Assembly: GCA_027076245.1 (NCBI GenBank)
Contig: JALTKC010000081.1
Span: 1-7,304, forward strand
DNA from: Gammaproteobacteria bacterium
GTDB lineage: Bacteria; Pseudomonadota; Gammaproteobacteria; GRL18
Length of the DNA stretch: 7,304 nt
Direction: 5' to 3'
Shown here: positions 1 to 6,533 of the stretch, one piece after another
Numbering within the stretch: position 1 is the stretch's first letter
Layout: every line of letters starts with the position of its first letter
Notes under the pieces: model-generated
Databases searched by the model: none
Seen by the model: the letters and a program-made list of their open reading frames with translations, nothing else
What the model was told of the DNA's origin: nothing
Made by a program: the position numbers and the translations under genes

Positions 1-1001
1 TGCTCACTGATTTTCATGATTTCCAGGGTAATTTCATGACCATTAACGGCTTTAATGGTTCTGAGATTGATAACCTCTGCCCCCTCTTCAAGGGTCTCCT
101 GAACTTCAAATTTATGTGCCGTCATATTATCCGGATCTTCACGGCTGATCACTTTAACATCCTGTGCGCCCAGACGAATGGCGGTTCTGGCCACATCCAT
201 TGCGGAGTTACCGCCGCCGTACACAACCACCCGGCCAATAAGCTGGTTAGGCTGCTCCAGCTCTGTATCACGCAGTACCTTTAAGGCATCCAGAATAGGA
301 ATACCGGCATTGCCCTCAAACGCTATCATATTGGATTTTTGCGCTCCAACACAGATAAGCACGGCATCAAAACCGCCCGCCTGTTTTGTGGCTTCAATAT
401 CCTCAATCTTATGATTAAGCCTGACTTCTACACCCATATTTTCAACACGGTAGATTTCTGCATTGAGCTTTTCACGGGGCAGGCGATACTTGGGGATACC
501 ATAGCGCAGCATACCGCCGGGCTTTTCGGCTGCCTCAAAGATAGTAACAGCATGGCCAAAACGACGCAGATGACAGGCTGCAGACAAACCGGCCGGGCCG
601 GCACCAATAATCATGACTTTTTTTCCGGTATCATCCCCGGCTTCAAACTGCCAGTTATGGATTAAACCCTGTTCACCAATAAAGCGTTCAACGGAATTAA
701 TACCGACAGGCAAATCCAGCTGTCCACGGTTGCAGGCACCTTCACAGGGGTGATAACAGACCCGGCCCATAATGGCAGGAAATGGGTTGTCACGGGTCAG
801 CAGTCGCCAGGCCGCTTCGTAGTTTTCTTCTTCTGCCAGACTTAACCAGCCCTGAATATCTTCACCACTGGGGCAGGTTTTATTACAGGGCGGCAGTCTG
901 TCCACATAGACCGGACGCATAGAGCGCCAGCTGCCGGTTTTATTCAGATGACTACTGCCGACATCCAGGGTAATGGCAAAGGGTTTGTGTTGTACGGTCA
1001 T
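1..1001 (-). CDS. GltD-like FAD/NAD(P) iron-sulfur flavoprotein, electron-transfer partner of the Por complex (3' end cut by window edge)
   Basis: Pyridine nucleotide-disulfide oxidoreductase of the glutamate-synthase small-subunit type; 333 residues are visible and the C-terminus lies outside the window. An N-terminal Fer4_20-type domain carries Cys39, Cys43, Cys82, Cys86 and Cys90, expected to bind [4Fe-4S]. The FAD dinucleotide motif IIGAGPAG is at 131-138, followed by PGGMLRYGIPKYRLP at 161-175, a hallmark of the family. The second nucleotide-binding motif, YGGGNSAMD, is at 261-269. The gene begins 34 bases after porB and is co-directional, so I infer that it passes electrons between the pyruvate oxidoreductase and NAD(P), as PadH does in phenylglyoxylate dehydrogenase. 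A missing delta ferredoxin domain could be fused at its unseen C-terminus. The ATG at 1001 is the start that precedes the conserved N-terminal region; its ribosome site is weak (GGAT about 9 bases upstream). A true GltD is unlikely because no large glutamate synthase subunit is nearby. Confidence 0.88.
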   Translation of the reverse strand, partial: MTVQHKPFAITLDVGSSHLNKTGSWRSMRPVYVDRLPPCNKTCPSGEDIQGWLSLAEEENYEAAWRLLTRDNPFPAIMGRVCYHPCEGACNRGQLDLPVGINSVERFIGEQGLIHNWQFEAGDDTGKKVMIIGAGPAGLSAACHLRRFGHAVTIFEAAEKPGGMLRYGIPKYRLPREKLNAEIYRVENMGVEVRLNHKIEDIEATKQAGGFDAVLICVGAQKSNMIAFEGNAGIPILDALKVLRDTELEQPNQLIGRVVVYGGGNSAMDVARTAIRLGAQDVKVISREDPDNMTAHKFEVQETLEEGAEVINLRTIKAVNGHEITLEIMKISE

Positions 1002-1035
1002 AGTTATTTATCCGATACGGTTCTGCTGATGACGA

Positions 1036-2052
1036 TTAGATCAGCTTGTAACGTTTAATATTATCTTCTGCAATTTGTCTGATAGCATCCAGCTGATGGG
1101 TATTTTGCGGTTTTAATACATGAGCAAAACGGCGCTGCAGCTTCAGATAATCTTCCACCGGAATGCGATAACGGATTTTAGTGGAATCCGTCAGCTTTCC
1201 GTTTTCAGCCTCAAATAAAGGCACCAGACCACACTCCACTCCCATACGGGATAATTTTATGGTCAGGGCTGGTTGACTGCCCCAGCCCAGGGGACAGGGC
1301 ACATTAATATGAATATATCGGGCGCCTCTGAAGGTCATGGACTTTTCTACCTTGCGTTCCAGGTCGTGCAGATCATGTACAGAGGCTGTAGCTACATAGG
1401 GAATCTCATGAGCCATGGCAATGGCAGGTAAAAACTTACCGGTTGTAAACGAACTGCCGGGATTATCCCCTACCGGCATGGTGGTCGCAGTACGTGCAGC
1501 CGGAGGGGTGGCGCTGGAACGCTGCACTCCGGTGTTCATATATCCGCCATTGTCATAACAGATGTACAGCACATCATCATTACGGTCGAACATACCGGAT
1601 AAGCAGCCAAAACCAATATCCGTAGTCCCCCCGTCACCGCCCTGGGCTATTACTCGGGTGGTGGTATCGCCTTTGGCTTTTAAAGAAGCGGCAATACCGG
1701 ATGCTACCGCGGCCACATTGCCGAACAGAGAATGTACCCAGGGAATGGACCAGGCGGTTTCGGGATAAGGTGTGGTAAACACTTCCAGACAGCCGGTGGC
1801 ATTGGCAGCAATAATTTTGTTATTGGTCGCCCGCATGGCGGCATCCAGTGCATAGCGTGCCCCCAGTGCCTGACCGCAGCCCTGACAGGCCCGGTGACCG
1901 GAATCCAGGGAGTTGGCTCGTTCTGTAGTCGCCTGTACGGTTCGGCATTCTTCATCCAGTAAACGATTCCCTACCGTAAAAGTTCCGGTCTGATAGAACT
2001 TTACTGTTTGCTTTTCGCAAGTGCTGACAGTATTGTTGTCCTGATTGCTCAT
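1036..2052 (-). CDS. porB: Pyruvate (2-oxoacid):ferredoxin/acceptor oxidoreductase, beta subunit
   Basis: Thiamine-diphosphate and [4Fe-4S]-binding beta subunit, 338 residues, cytoplasmic. With the alpha and gamma subunits it catalyses reversible oxidative decarboxylation of a 2-oxoacid with CoA to acyl-CoA and CO2. Visible motifs are HRACQGCG (Cys56, Cys59), ATGCLEV (Cys88) and VPCPLGW (Cys253), which supply the four cluster ligands expected in this family. The TPP/Mg site runs from GGDGG (138-142) to DNGGYMNTG (167-175). YMNTGVQRSSATP is the pyruvate-type signature, whereas 2-oxoglutarate enzymes usually carry a YGMTGGQ-like sequence. The first 50 or so residues before the CQGC motif are longer than in typical Por beta subunits and include Cys12 and Cys36. 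The gene starts 22 bases after porA, with AGGA about 8 bases before the ATG. A branched-chain 2-oxoacid substrate is a less likely alternative. Confidence 0.93.
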   Translation of the reverse strand: MSNQDNNTVSTCEKQTVKFYQTGTFTVGNRLLDEECRTVQATTERANSLDSGHRACQGCGQALGARYALDAAMRATNNKIIAANATGCLEVFTTPYPETAWSIPWVHSLFGNVAAVASGIAASLKAKGDTTTRVIAQGGDGGTTDIGFGCLSGMFDRNDDVLYICYDNGGYMNTGVQRSSATPPAARTATTMPVGDNPGSSFTTGKFLPAIAMAHEIPYVATASVHDLHDLERKVEKSMTFRGARYIHINVPCPLGWGSQPALTIKLSRMGVECGLVPLFEAENGKLTDSTKIRYRIPVEDYLKLQRRFAHVLKPQNTHQLDAIRQIAEDNIKRYKLI

Positions 2053-2074
2053 TGATTAATCCTGCTCATTCAAA

Positions 2075-3331
2075 TTAATGTGTTTTTGAGGCTGAAACCA
2101 CGCCCATATCCCTGAGTATATTTTCAGCGGCCGGACCGGAACACTGTTCTTCCTGCTGACGTTTGAGCTCCCGCACTACAGTTGTCCCTTCAAGATCCAG
2201 AAATACCTCAGTATCCAGTTCACCCTGCATGGCGCATTCAATGATCTTGCCCAGTGATTTTTTGGTAATGGTACGGCCGCCCAGGCCACCAATAACCGAG
2301 CTGATCTTTAAATCGTTGGCAACAGTAGCCATATGAATTTCACTGGCCAGCACACCGCCCATACCGACTGCAAAACTTTTTTCAAAAATAATGGCGTGTT
2401 TGGTATTTGCCAGGGCTTTGTTAATGGCATTGGCTGGGAACGGCCGGAAAGAACGTACGCTTAAAATACCGACAGAATGCCCTTCTTCCCGCAATTCTTC
2501 GACCAGTTCCTGCATGGTACCGACCACTGAACCCATGGCCACAAAAACAATATCGGCATCTTCTGCATTATAGGATTTAATTAAACCGCCTGAATCACGG
2601 CCAAAAATAGCCTGAAACTCTTCGGCCTGTTTTTCTATAATACCCAGTGCTTCTTTCTGTTTATGATGAGCCAGATAGCGCACTTCAGTAAACGCATCCG
2701 GGCCCACCATAGCACCAATGGAAAGCGGGGCTTCGGTATCGAGTTTCTGTCGTGGAACAAACGGCGGCAGGAACTGATCCACCTGTTCCTGAGTGGGCAT
2801 ATCAACACGGGTAATGGCATGGGTCAGAATAAAACCGTCCATATTAACCATAACCGGCAGACTCAGTGCCTCAGCCAGTTTAAAGGCCTGTATATGGACA
2901 TCCAGCGCCTGCTGGTTACTTTCAACAAACAACTGGATCCAGCCGGCATCACGCACGGACATGGCATCGGAATGATCGTTCCAGATATTAATGGGTGCAC
3001 CTATAGCCCGATTGCCCAGGGTCATAACAATAGGCAGGGACAGGCCAGAGGCATTATAAACCGCCTCCATCATAAATAATAAACCCTGACTGGCTGTGGC
3101 CGTATAGGTTCTGGAACCAGCGGCTGATGCACCGATACACAGGCTCATGGAAGCAAACTCAGATTCCACATTTTCATAGGTGCAGTTTTTTAACTGGCCG
3201 CTTTTAACCAGAGTACTGATATGTTCCACAATATGGGTCTGTGGGGTAATAGGATAACAGGGCACCACTTCAGGACGGCAAAGAGCCACCGCTTCAGCCA
3301 CTGCAATGGAACCACTGATTTGCTGTAACAT
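2075..3331 (-). CDS. porA: Pyruvate (2-oxoacid):ferredoxin/acceptor oxidoreductase, alpha subunit
   Basis: Alpha subunit of the complex, 418 residues, carrying the PYR-type domain (about 1-240) and the transketolase C-terminal-like domain (about 255-390). CYPITPQT at 25-32 corresponds to the YPITP motif, whose Thr contacts substrate carboxylate in characterised pyruvate:ferredoxin oxidoreductases. ENVESEFAS (53-61) contains the Glu that activates thiamine diphosphate across the subunit interface. TASQGLLFMMEA (79-90) and GNRAIGAPINIWNDHSD (106-122) are also family signatures, the latter with the substrate-binding Arg108. The start ATG lies three bases after the porG stop and is preceded by AGGAGG eight bases upstream, inside the end of porG, so the two genes are translationally coupled. 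The length is slightly above the usual 380-400 residues, with an extended C-terminal tail. No frameshift or missing key residue is visible. Confidence 0.94.
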   Translation of the reverse strand: MLQQISGSIAVAEAVALCRPEVVPCYPITPQTHIVEHISTLVKSGQLKNCTYENVESEFASMSLCIGASAAGSRTYTATASQGLLFMMEAVYNASGLSLPIVMTLGNRAIGAPINIWNDHSDAMSVRDAGWIQLFVESNQQALDVHIQAFKLAEALSLPVMVNMDGFILTHAITRVDMPTQEQVDQFLPPFVPRQKLDTEAPLSIGAMVGPDAFTEVRYLAHHKQKEALGIIEKQAEEFQAIFGRDSGGLIKSYNAEDADIVFVAMGSVVGTMQELVEELREEGHSVGILSVRSFRPFPANAINKALANTKHAIIFEKSFAVGMGGVLASEIHMATVANDLKISSVIGGLGGRTITKKSLGKIIECAMQGELDTEVFLDLEGTTVVRELKRQQEEQCSGPAAENILRDMGVVSASKTH

Positions 3332-3334
3332 GGA

Positions 3335-3916
3335 TCAGGCCTCCTGTGCTTGTTCTAGTTTCTGAATAATAAGATTATAACCGGCTTTGGTGGCCGTGAT
3401 ATTAGGATCGGCAATGCGTTTGGGGAATTTGTCTAAAATGGCTTTTTCCAGTGCGGGCATATGCACTATCTGTGTAAGTGCCGCAAATGCACCCAGTAAA
3501 ATAGTATTGGGTTTGGGCTGTTTAATGTATTTCATGGCAAGTTCAGTTGCCGGGAGGGTCATAACATGATTAGGCGGATACTGCTCAGTCATATCTTCAA
3601 TACCCAGCTCCTGAGGAGTTTTGGCACTGTTTATCAGCAGATAGCCGTTGGTATTGGCACCTTCAAACACATTAACTGCAAGAAACAGGGTAGGATCCTG
3701 AATAATAAGCATATCCGGTTCCATAACCGGTTCACGGGTTGTAATGGGTCGGTCACTGATGCGGGCAAAGGCCTGTACTGGAGCCCCCATTCGTTCTGAA
3801 CCGAAACTGGGAAAGGACTGTGAGTATTTGCCCTCTTCAAAAGCTGCAACAGATAAAAGCTCTGAGGCTGAAACAACACCCTGCCCGCCTCTTCCATGAA
3901 TTCGCACCTGAAACAT
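3335..3916 (-). CDS. porG: Pyruvate (2-oxoacid):ferredoxin/acceptor oxidoreductase, gamma subunit
   Basis: Gamma subunit (POR_N-like/catalytic gamma domain), 193 residues, the usual length for a stand-alone gamma. The glycine motif GRGGQG at 8-13 and FPSFGSERMGAPVQAF at 35-50 are diagnostic of the family. In characterised complexes this domain contacts CoA and completes the heteromer with alpha and beta. It is the first gene of a four-gene unit (porG, porA, porB, flavoprotein). The ATG at 3916 is preceded by AGGAG five bases upstream, and a sigma70-like promoter lies just before it. There is no delta (two [4Fe-4S] ferredoxin) gene between gamma and alpha, the place it occupies in many archaeal and bacterial Por operons. 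Confidence 0.94.
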   Translation of the reverse strand: MFQVRIHGRGGQGVVSASELLSVAAFEEGKYSQSFPSFGSERMGAPVQAFARISDRPITTREPVMEPDMLIIQDPTLFLAVNVFEGANTNGYLLINSAKTPQELGIEDMTEQYPPNHVMTLPATELAMKYIKQPKPNTILLGAFAALTQIVHMPALEKAILDKFPKRIADPNITATKAGYNLIIQKLEQAQEA

Positions 3917-3948
3917 ATCGGCTCCTGCTGAATTAGAAATATTCCAGT

Positions 3949-3977
3949 ATTAAAGTACAAAACCAACTAAATGTCAT
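3949..3977 (-). promoter_or_regulatory. Sigma70-type promoter of the por operon
   Basis: On the minus strand, ATGACA (3977-3972, five of six matches to TTGACA) is followed by exactly 17 bases and then TTTAAT (3954-3949, five of six matches to TATAAT). The predicted transcript would start near 3942 and have a leader of about 26 bases carrying the AGGAG ribosome site of porG. The site lies in the only sizeable gap between the radical SAM gene and the por genes, which supports an independent promoter for the operon. I see no clear operator palindrome around it. Confidence 0.6.
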
Positions 3978-4012
3978 TAGATAAATTAAAAACTTAATAA
4001 ATGTGGATTTAA

Positions 4013-4327
4013 TTATGACAGATGCTTATAAAACTCGGGCTGTCCTTTAAGGCCGGAACTTTGATAATCCATTAACAGATGCTTAATAACATCCTGTTCT
4101 GTCATATTATAATCACTGTCGTAAAGTTCATTCTGAATAAGGCCATAGTAAAGATAATCAAATAATTTTCTTAGTGAAATCTGATGGGTTTTGCCTGAAT
4201 AATGGTACAGCCAGTCAGAAAAAGCATAAAAACGGTAAAACGCCTGTTTATCCAGAAAACCGTCCAGAGTATTTTTAAACTTGCCGCTATTGGCAATCAA
4301 CTCCCAGTAACGGGCAAATCGCACCAT
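4013..4327 (-). CDS. C-terminal DUF4080 part of an amber-interrupted radical SAM gene
   Basis: A 104-residue reading frame beginning MVRFARYWELIANSGKF and ending at TAA. It continues in exactly the same frame as the radical SAM gene upstream, separated only by TAG and one AAA codon. RFARYWEL..NSG..F, followed by a helical region with FYAFSDWLYHYSGKT, is how I remember the C-terminal DUF4080 domain that normally follows the radical SAM core in one polypeptide. As a separate protein it would lack all catalytic residues. The ATG has a modest ribosome-site match, GGTG at 4337-4334, six bases upstream, so reinitiation after the upstream stop is conceivable. No further stop or frameshift is seen, so the domain is either still expressed (by readthrough or restart) or only recently lost. 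Confidence 0.72.
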   Translation of the reverse strand: MVRFARYWELIANSGKFKNTLDGFLDKQAFYRFYAFSDWLYHYSGKTHQISLRKLFDYLYYGLIQNELYDSDYNMTEQDVIKHLLMDYQSSGLKGQPEFYKHLS

Positions 4328-4330
4328 TTT

Positions 4331-4333
4331 CTA
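4331..4333 (-). other. In-frame amber (TAG) codon interrupting the radical SAM/DUF4080 gene
   Basis: The codon context is GTG TAG AAA ATG, with reading frame preserved on both sides. Without the stop the product would be 496 residues, with the TAG as codon 391. The sequence on either side (DFLTV, then KMVRFARYW) joins without a gap compared with the spacing I recall between the PYxIL and RFARYW motifs of DUF4080 proteins, so a single substitution explains it. The five other complete genes in the window end in TAA or TGA, never TAG; this is a small sample. Possible explanations are nonsense mutation, suppression or readthrough, stop-restart translation, or sequencing error. Confidence 0.8.
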
Positions 4334-5503
4334 CACCGTAAGAAAATCGACCTTTGATGTTGAAAGGATACTATAGGGTGCTGTGCTATCAAATTTAAGC
4401 TGATAAGTATCTGTATGCCGGATTATTGGTGTACCTCTGAGCCGTTTAAGAATACCGACCTGTATATCATGGGGTCTAAGTTGGTACAGGGTATCAAAGC
4501 CACTGGCAAAACTTGATATATCCTCACCGGGTAAGGCAAAGATCAGATCGGCATGAATATGGGCATTTGAGTGGTTTCTTAACCATTCAAGATTGGCCAT
4601 GGTTTTATGATTATCCTGTTTGCGACTGATTAAACTCTGCACAGTCTGATTAAAGGTCTGCACACCAATTTCAAATTGCAGACAGCCTGGTGGAAATTTT
4701 GCAATGGTTGTTTTTAACGCTTCCGGCAAACGGTCCGGTATAATTTCAAAATGCAGAAACAGTCTGTTATCCAGACGGTCAAGAAAAAAGTTCAGGATTT
4801 TAAGACTGGAGTCCGTTTTCAGGTTGAAGGTTCGATCCACAAATTTAAAATTTCTGGCACCGCGCTGCCAGAGCTTATCCATCTCCGACAGGAATACATC
4901 AATATTAAAAGGCAGAGCGGTTTTATCCAGTGCCGACAGACAAAACTCACATTTAAAGGGACAGCCTCTGGAGGCCTCAACATAAATGACCCGGTTTTTA
5001 ATATCTTCATCCGTATAGTACGGATACGGCAGTTTAAGTTCAGACAGGGGTGGTTCCCTGTGTTGAAAAACTTTTGCAATTTCCAGGGTCTCATTTTGTT
5101 GGTTTAACAGCAGTTTACATAATTGTCCAAAAGCCCTGTCCCCTGCTCCGGTTATCAGGTAATCGGCCAGTTTATAAATTGTCTGCTGTGTATATTCATA
5201 GGAGACTTCCGGACCGCCTATAATAATTTTAATGTCCGGTGCAATGATTTTTAAAAGGCGAATGACTTCAGTGGTATGAGCGGTGTTCCAGATATAAACA
5301 CCAAAACCAATAATTTGGGGCCTTGTAAGCAGTATTTTTTCAACAATATCTGCCGGCCTTAAATGAGTGGTAAATTCCTTTATAGCCGATTTATTGCGTA
5401 ATGCTTCAGGCATATTGGCGTATAAATAACGCAGCCCGAAAGCAGTATGGATATAACTGGCATTAATAGTACATAAAAGAATATCTGACTGAGCGGTACT
5501 CAT
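4331..5503 (-). CDS. B12-binding-type radical SAM protein, DUF4080 group (N-terminal and catalytic part, ends at in-frame TAG)
   Basis: A 390-residue product. An N-terminal Rossmann-like cobalamin-binding-type domain covers about 5-140, with strand/glycine segments IIGFGVYIW (64-72) and IIIGGPEVSYE (93-103); I see no DxHxxG cobalamin-ligand motif, so B12 binding is a family label and not shown. The radical SAM core starts near 172 with EASRGCPFKCEFC, giving the CX3CX2C cluster ligands Cys181, Cys185 and Cys188. It continues through FEIGVQTFN (277-285) and the DLIFALPGE segment (319-327). The substrate is unknown. The first in-frame ATG is 5503; an in-frame TTG at 5518 is possible but less likely. 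No good ribosome site precedes 5503, and a short upstream ORF and a hairpin sit immediately before it. The protein lacks its usual C-terminal DUF4080 domain because of the TAG at 4331-4333. Confidence 0.85.
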   Translation of the reverse strand: MSTAQSDILLCTINASYIHTAFGLRYLYANMPEALRNKSAIKEFTTHLRPADIVEKILLTRPQIIGFGVYIWNTAHTTEVIRLLKIIAPDIKIIIGGPEVSYEYTQQTIYKLADYLITGAGDRAFGQLCKLLLNQQNETLEIAKVFQHREPPLSELKLPYPYYTDEDIKNRVIYVEASRGCPFKCEFCLSALDKTALPFNIDVFLSEMDKLWQRGARNFKFVDRTFNLKTDSSLKILNFFLDRLDNRLFLHFEIIPDRLPEALKTTIAKFPPGCLQFEIGVQTFNQTVQSLISRKQDNHKTMANLEWLRNHSNAHIHADLIFALPGEDISSFASGFDTLYQLRPHDIQVGILKRLRGTPIIRHTDTYQLKFDSTAPYSILSTSKVDFLTV

Positions 5504-5516
5504 GATACATACATAC

Positions 5517-5544
5517 AACCTGTCAGACTGGCGTCAGACAGGTT
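5517..5544 (-). repeat. Imperfect hairpin between the membrane-protein stop and the radical SAM start
   Basis: Arms 5517-5524 and 5537-5544 are perfect eight-base complements (AACCTGTC/GACAGGTT). Inside, one A/A mismatch is followed by a three-base extension (5526-5528 with 5533-5535) and a four-base loop. It lies 15 bases after the stop of the membrane-protein gene. No T-run follows on the minus strand, so it is not a classical intrinsic terminator. Its 3' arm contains the only Shine-Dalgarno-like AGG close to the radical SAM start, so a role in translation control or mRNA stability is possible. Confidence 0.5.
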
Positions 5545-5559
5545 GCTGTATTCAGGGTA

Positions 5560-6435
5560 TTACTGACCGTAATAAGGATAACCATAGCCATAGGGATTTG
5601 GATTACCATAAGCCTGTGGCGCTGGCTGGTAATAGCCCTGCGGCGGATATGGATTGGCATTATTATACTGACCATTATAGGGGTTACCGTATAGGCCGCC
5701 ATAAGGTGCTGCATATGGATTAGCATAAGGGTCATAGGTAGAAGGTGGTGCAGCAGGCGCAGCCGTCTGTGTCTCAGTTGCAGGCACGGGCGTAACAGCA
5801 ACCTGCTCCTCAACTGCTACAGCTTCAACTGCAGCTTCTGTCTCAGGAACGGCGACTGTACTGGCAGCACTATCTTCAGCCGGTGCTGCAGAGTCAGCTT
5901 CAGCAGGTGCATTTACCGTTTTATCAGCCGTATCAGTATTTACAGTATTCTCCGTTGAAGTATCAGCAATGGCCTGCGGTGCTTCCTGTGGGGCGGCACT
6001 TTGTGATTCTGCTGTTTGTGAGTCTGTTTTTTCAGTCGTTTCTGCAGCAGGAACAGGAACAATAGCCGTCGTTACCGTCGTTTTCTTAACCACTTTTTCT
6101 ACTACAACGGCTTCCGGAGTATCATCGGTTGCCGGCAAAGCCGCTACAGGGACCACCTCAACAGTTTTAATTTTTTCAATATGGACAATAACCGGCGCAT
6201 CTTCAGAGGCAGTACCACTGTCTGCACTACCATAAGTTAATGAACCATCTCCATAGCGCTGATTAATATCATAAGAAATATAAAACCCCATTCCAACCAC
6301 TAAAGCCAGCATAACCATATAAAAACGGCTGTCTGAGGATGATCTCGGGCTTGATTTTCTGGCTTTTTCTTCAGCACCCATGGCGCCCATTTTCCCCAGA
6401 GTATCATTTAATTTTTCACTTGTTTGTTTATCCAT
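5560..6435 (-). CDS. Single-pass membrane protein with acidic Ala/Thr/Pro-rich linker and tyrosine-rich tail, function unknown
   Basis: I do not recognise a family. The 291-residue product has a short cytoplasmic N-terminus rich in Lys/Arg/Ser (1-37), one transmembrane helix at about 38-55 (FYMVMLALVVGMGFYISY) and no signal-peptidase site. It should be a signal-anchored protein with its bulk in the periplasm. Residues 60-229 are low-complexity, rich in Ala, Val, Glu, Thr and Pro, with no cysteines, typical of a disordered spacer. The last 62 residues (230-291) contain 16 Tyr and 14 Pro with repeated NPY/PYG units, ending in PYYGQ. An in-frame ATG lies four codons upstream at 6447, but a GGAGA ribosome site overlaps it and is well placed for the ATG at 6435, so I chose the latter. 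The gene follows the mutarotase gene by 98 bases, with no clear functional link. Confidence 0.8.
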   Translation of the reverse strand: MDKQTSEKLNDTLGKMGAMGAEEKARKSSPRSSSDSRFYMVMLALVVGMGFYISYDINQRYGDGSLTYGSADSGTASEDAPVIVHIEKIKTVEVVPVAALPATDDTPEAVVVEKVVKKTTVTTAIVPVPAAETTEKTDSQTAESQSAAPQEAPQAIADTSTENTVNTDTADKTVNAPAEADSAAPAEDSAASTVAVPETEAAVEAVAVEEQVAVTPVPATETQTAAPAAPPSTYDPYANPYAAPYGGLYGNPYNGQYNNANPYPPQGYYQPAPQAYGNPNPYGYGYPYYGQ

Positions 6436-6440
6436 GTGCT

Positions 6441-6445
6441 TCTCC
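6441..6445 (-). promoter_or_regulatory. Ribosome binding site that sets the start of the membrane-protein gene
   Basis: GGAGA on the minus strand lies five bases before the ATG at 6435. It overlaps the alternative in-frame ATG at 6447, which has no comparable site upstream. This favours the shorter 291-residue product over a 295-residue one. Confidence 0.6.
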
Positions 6446-6533
6446 ATATCACACTATTAACCAGGAAACGAATATTCACATACTAGCCTAATCAGGTTTT
6501 AAAAGTAAAGAGAATACTAATATTAGTCAGTAA

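Noticed and set aside
36..665. Overlapping plus-strand open frames at the left end
   Set aside because: They are antisense to the flavoprotein gene, whose FAD and NAD(P) motifs are unambiguous on the minus strand.
2663..3079. 138-codon open frame on the plus strand
   Set aside because: It lies wholly antisense inside porA, which has clear family motifs, and its translation shows no recognisable domain.
3987..4017. AT-only inverted repeat (AATTAAA/TTTAATT) after the radical SAM stop codon as a terminator
   Set aside because: The seven-base stem is entirely A/T with a long loop, too unstable to support a terminator call.
5502..5723. Plus-strand frame over the tyrosine-rich tail region
   Set aside because: It arises from the repetitive codons of the minus-strand tail. 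The minus-strand frame has a ribosome site, a membrane segment and a continuous reading frame.
6457..6510. Possible promoter (TTTACT, 18 bases, TAGTAT) before the membrane-protein gene
   Set aside because: Only four of six matches in each hexamer, in an AT-rich gap where such matches occur by chance.
6516..6527. Perfect 12-base palindrome ACTAATATTAGT just after the mutarotase stop
   Set aside because: It is all A/T except for the ends, has no loop and no clean T-run after it. As a terminator or operator it is too weak to call from one copy.
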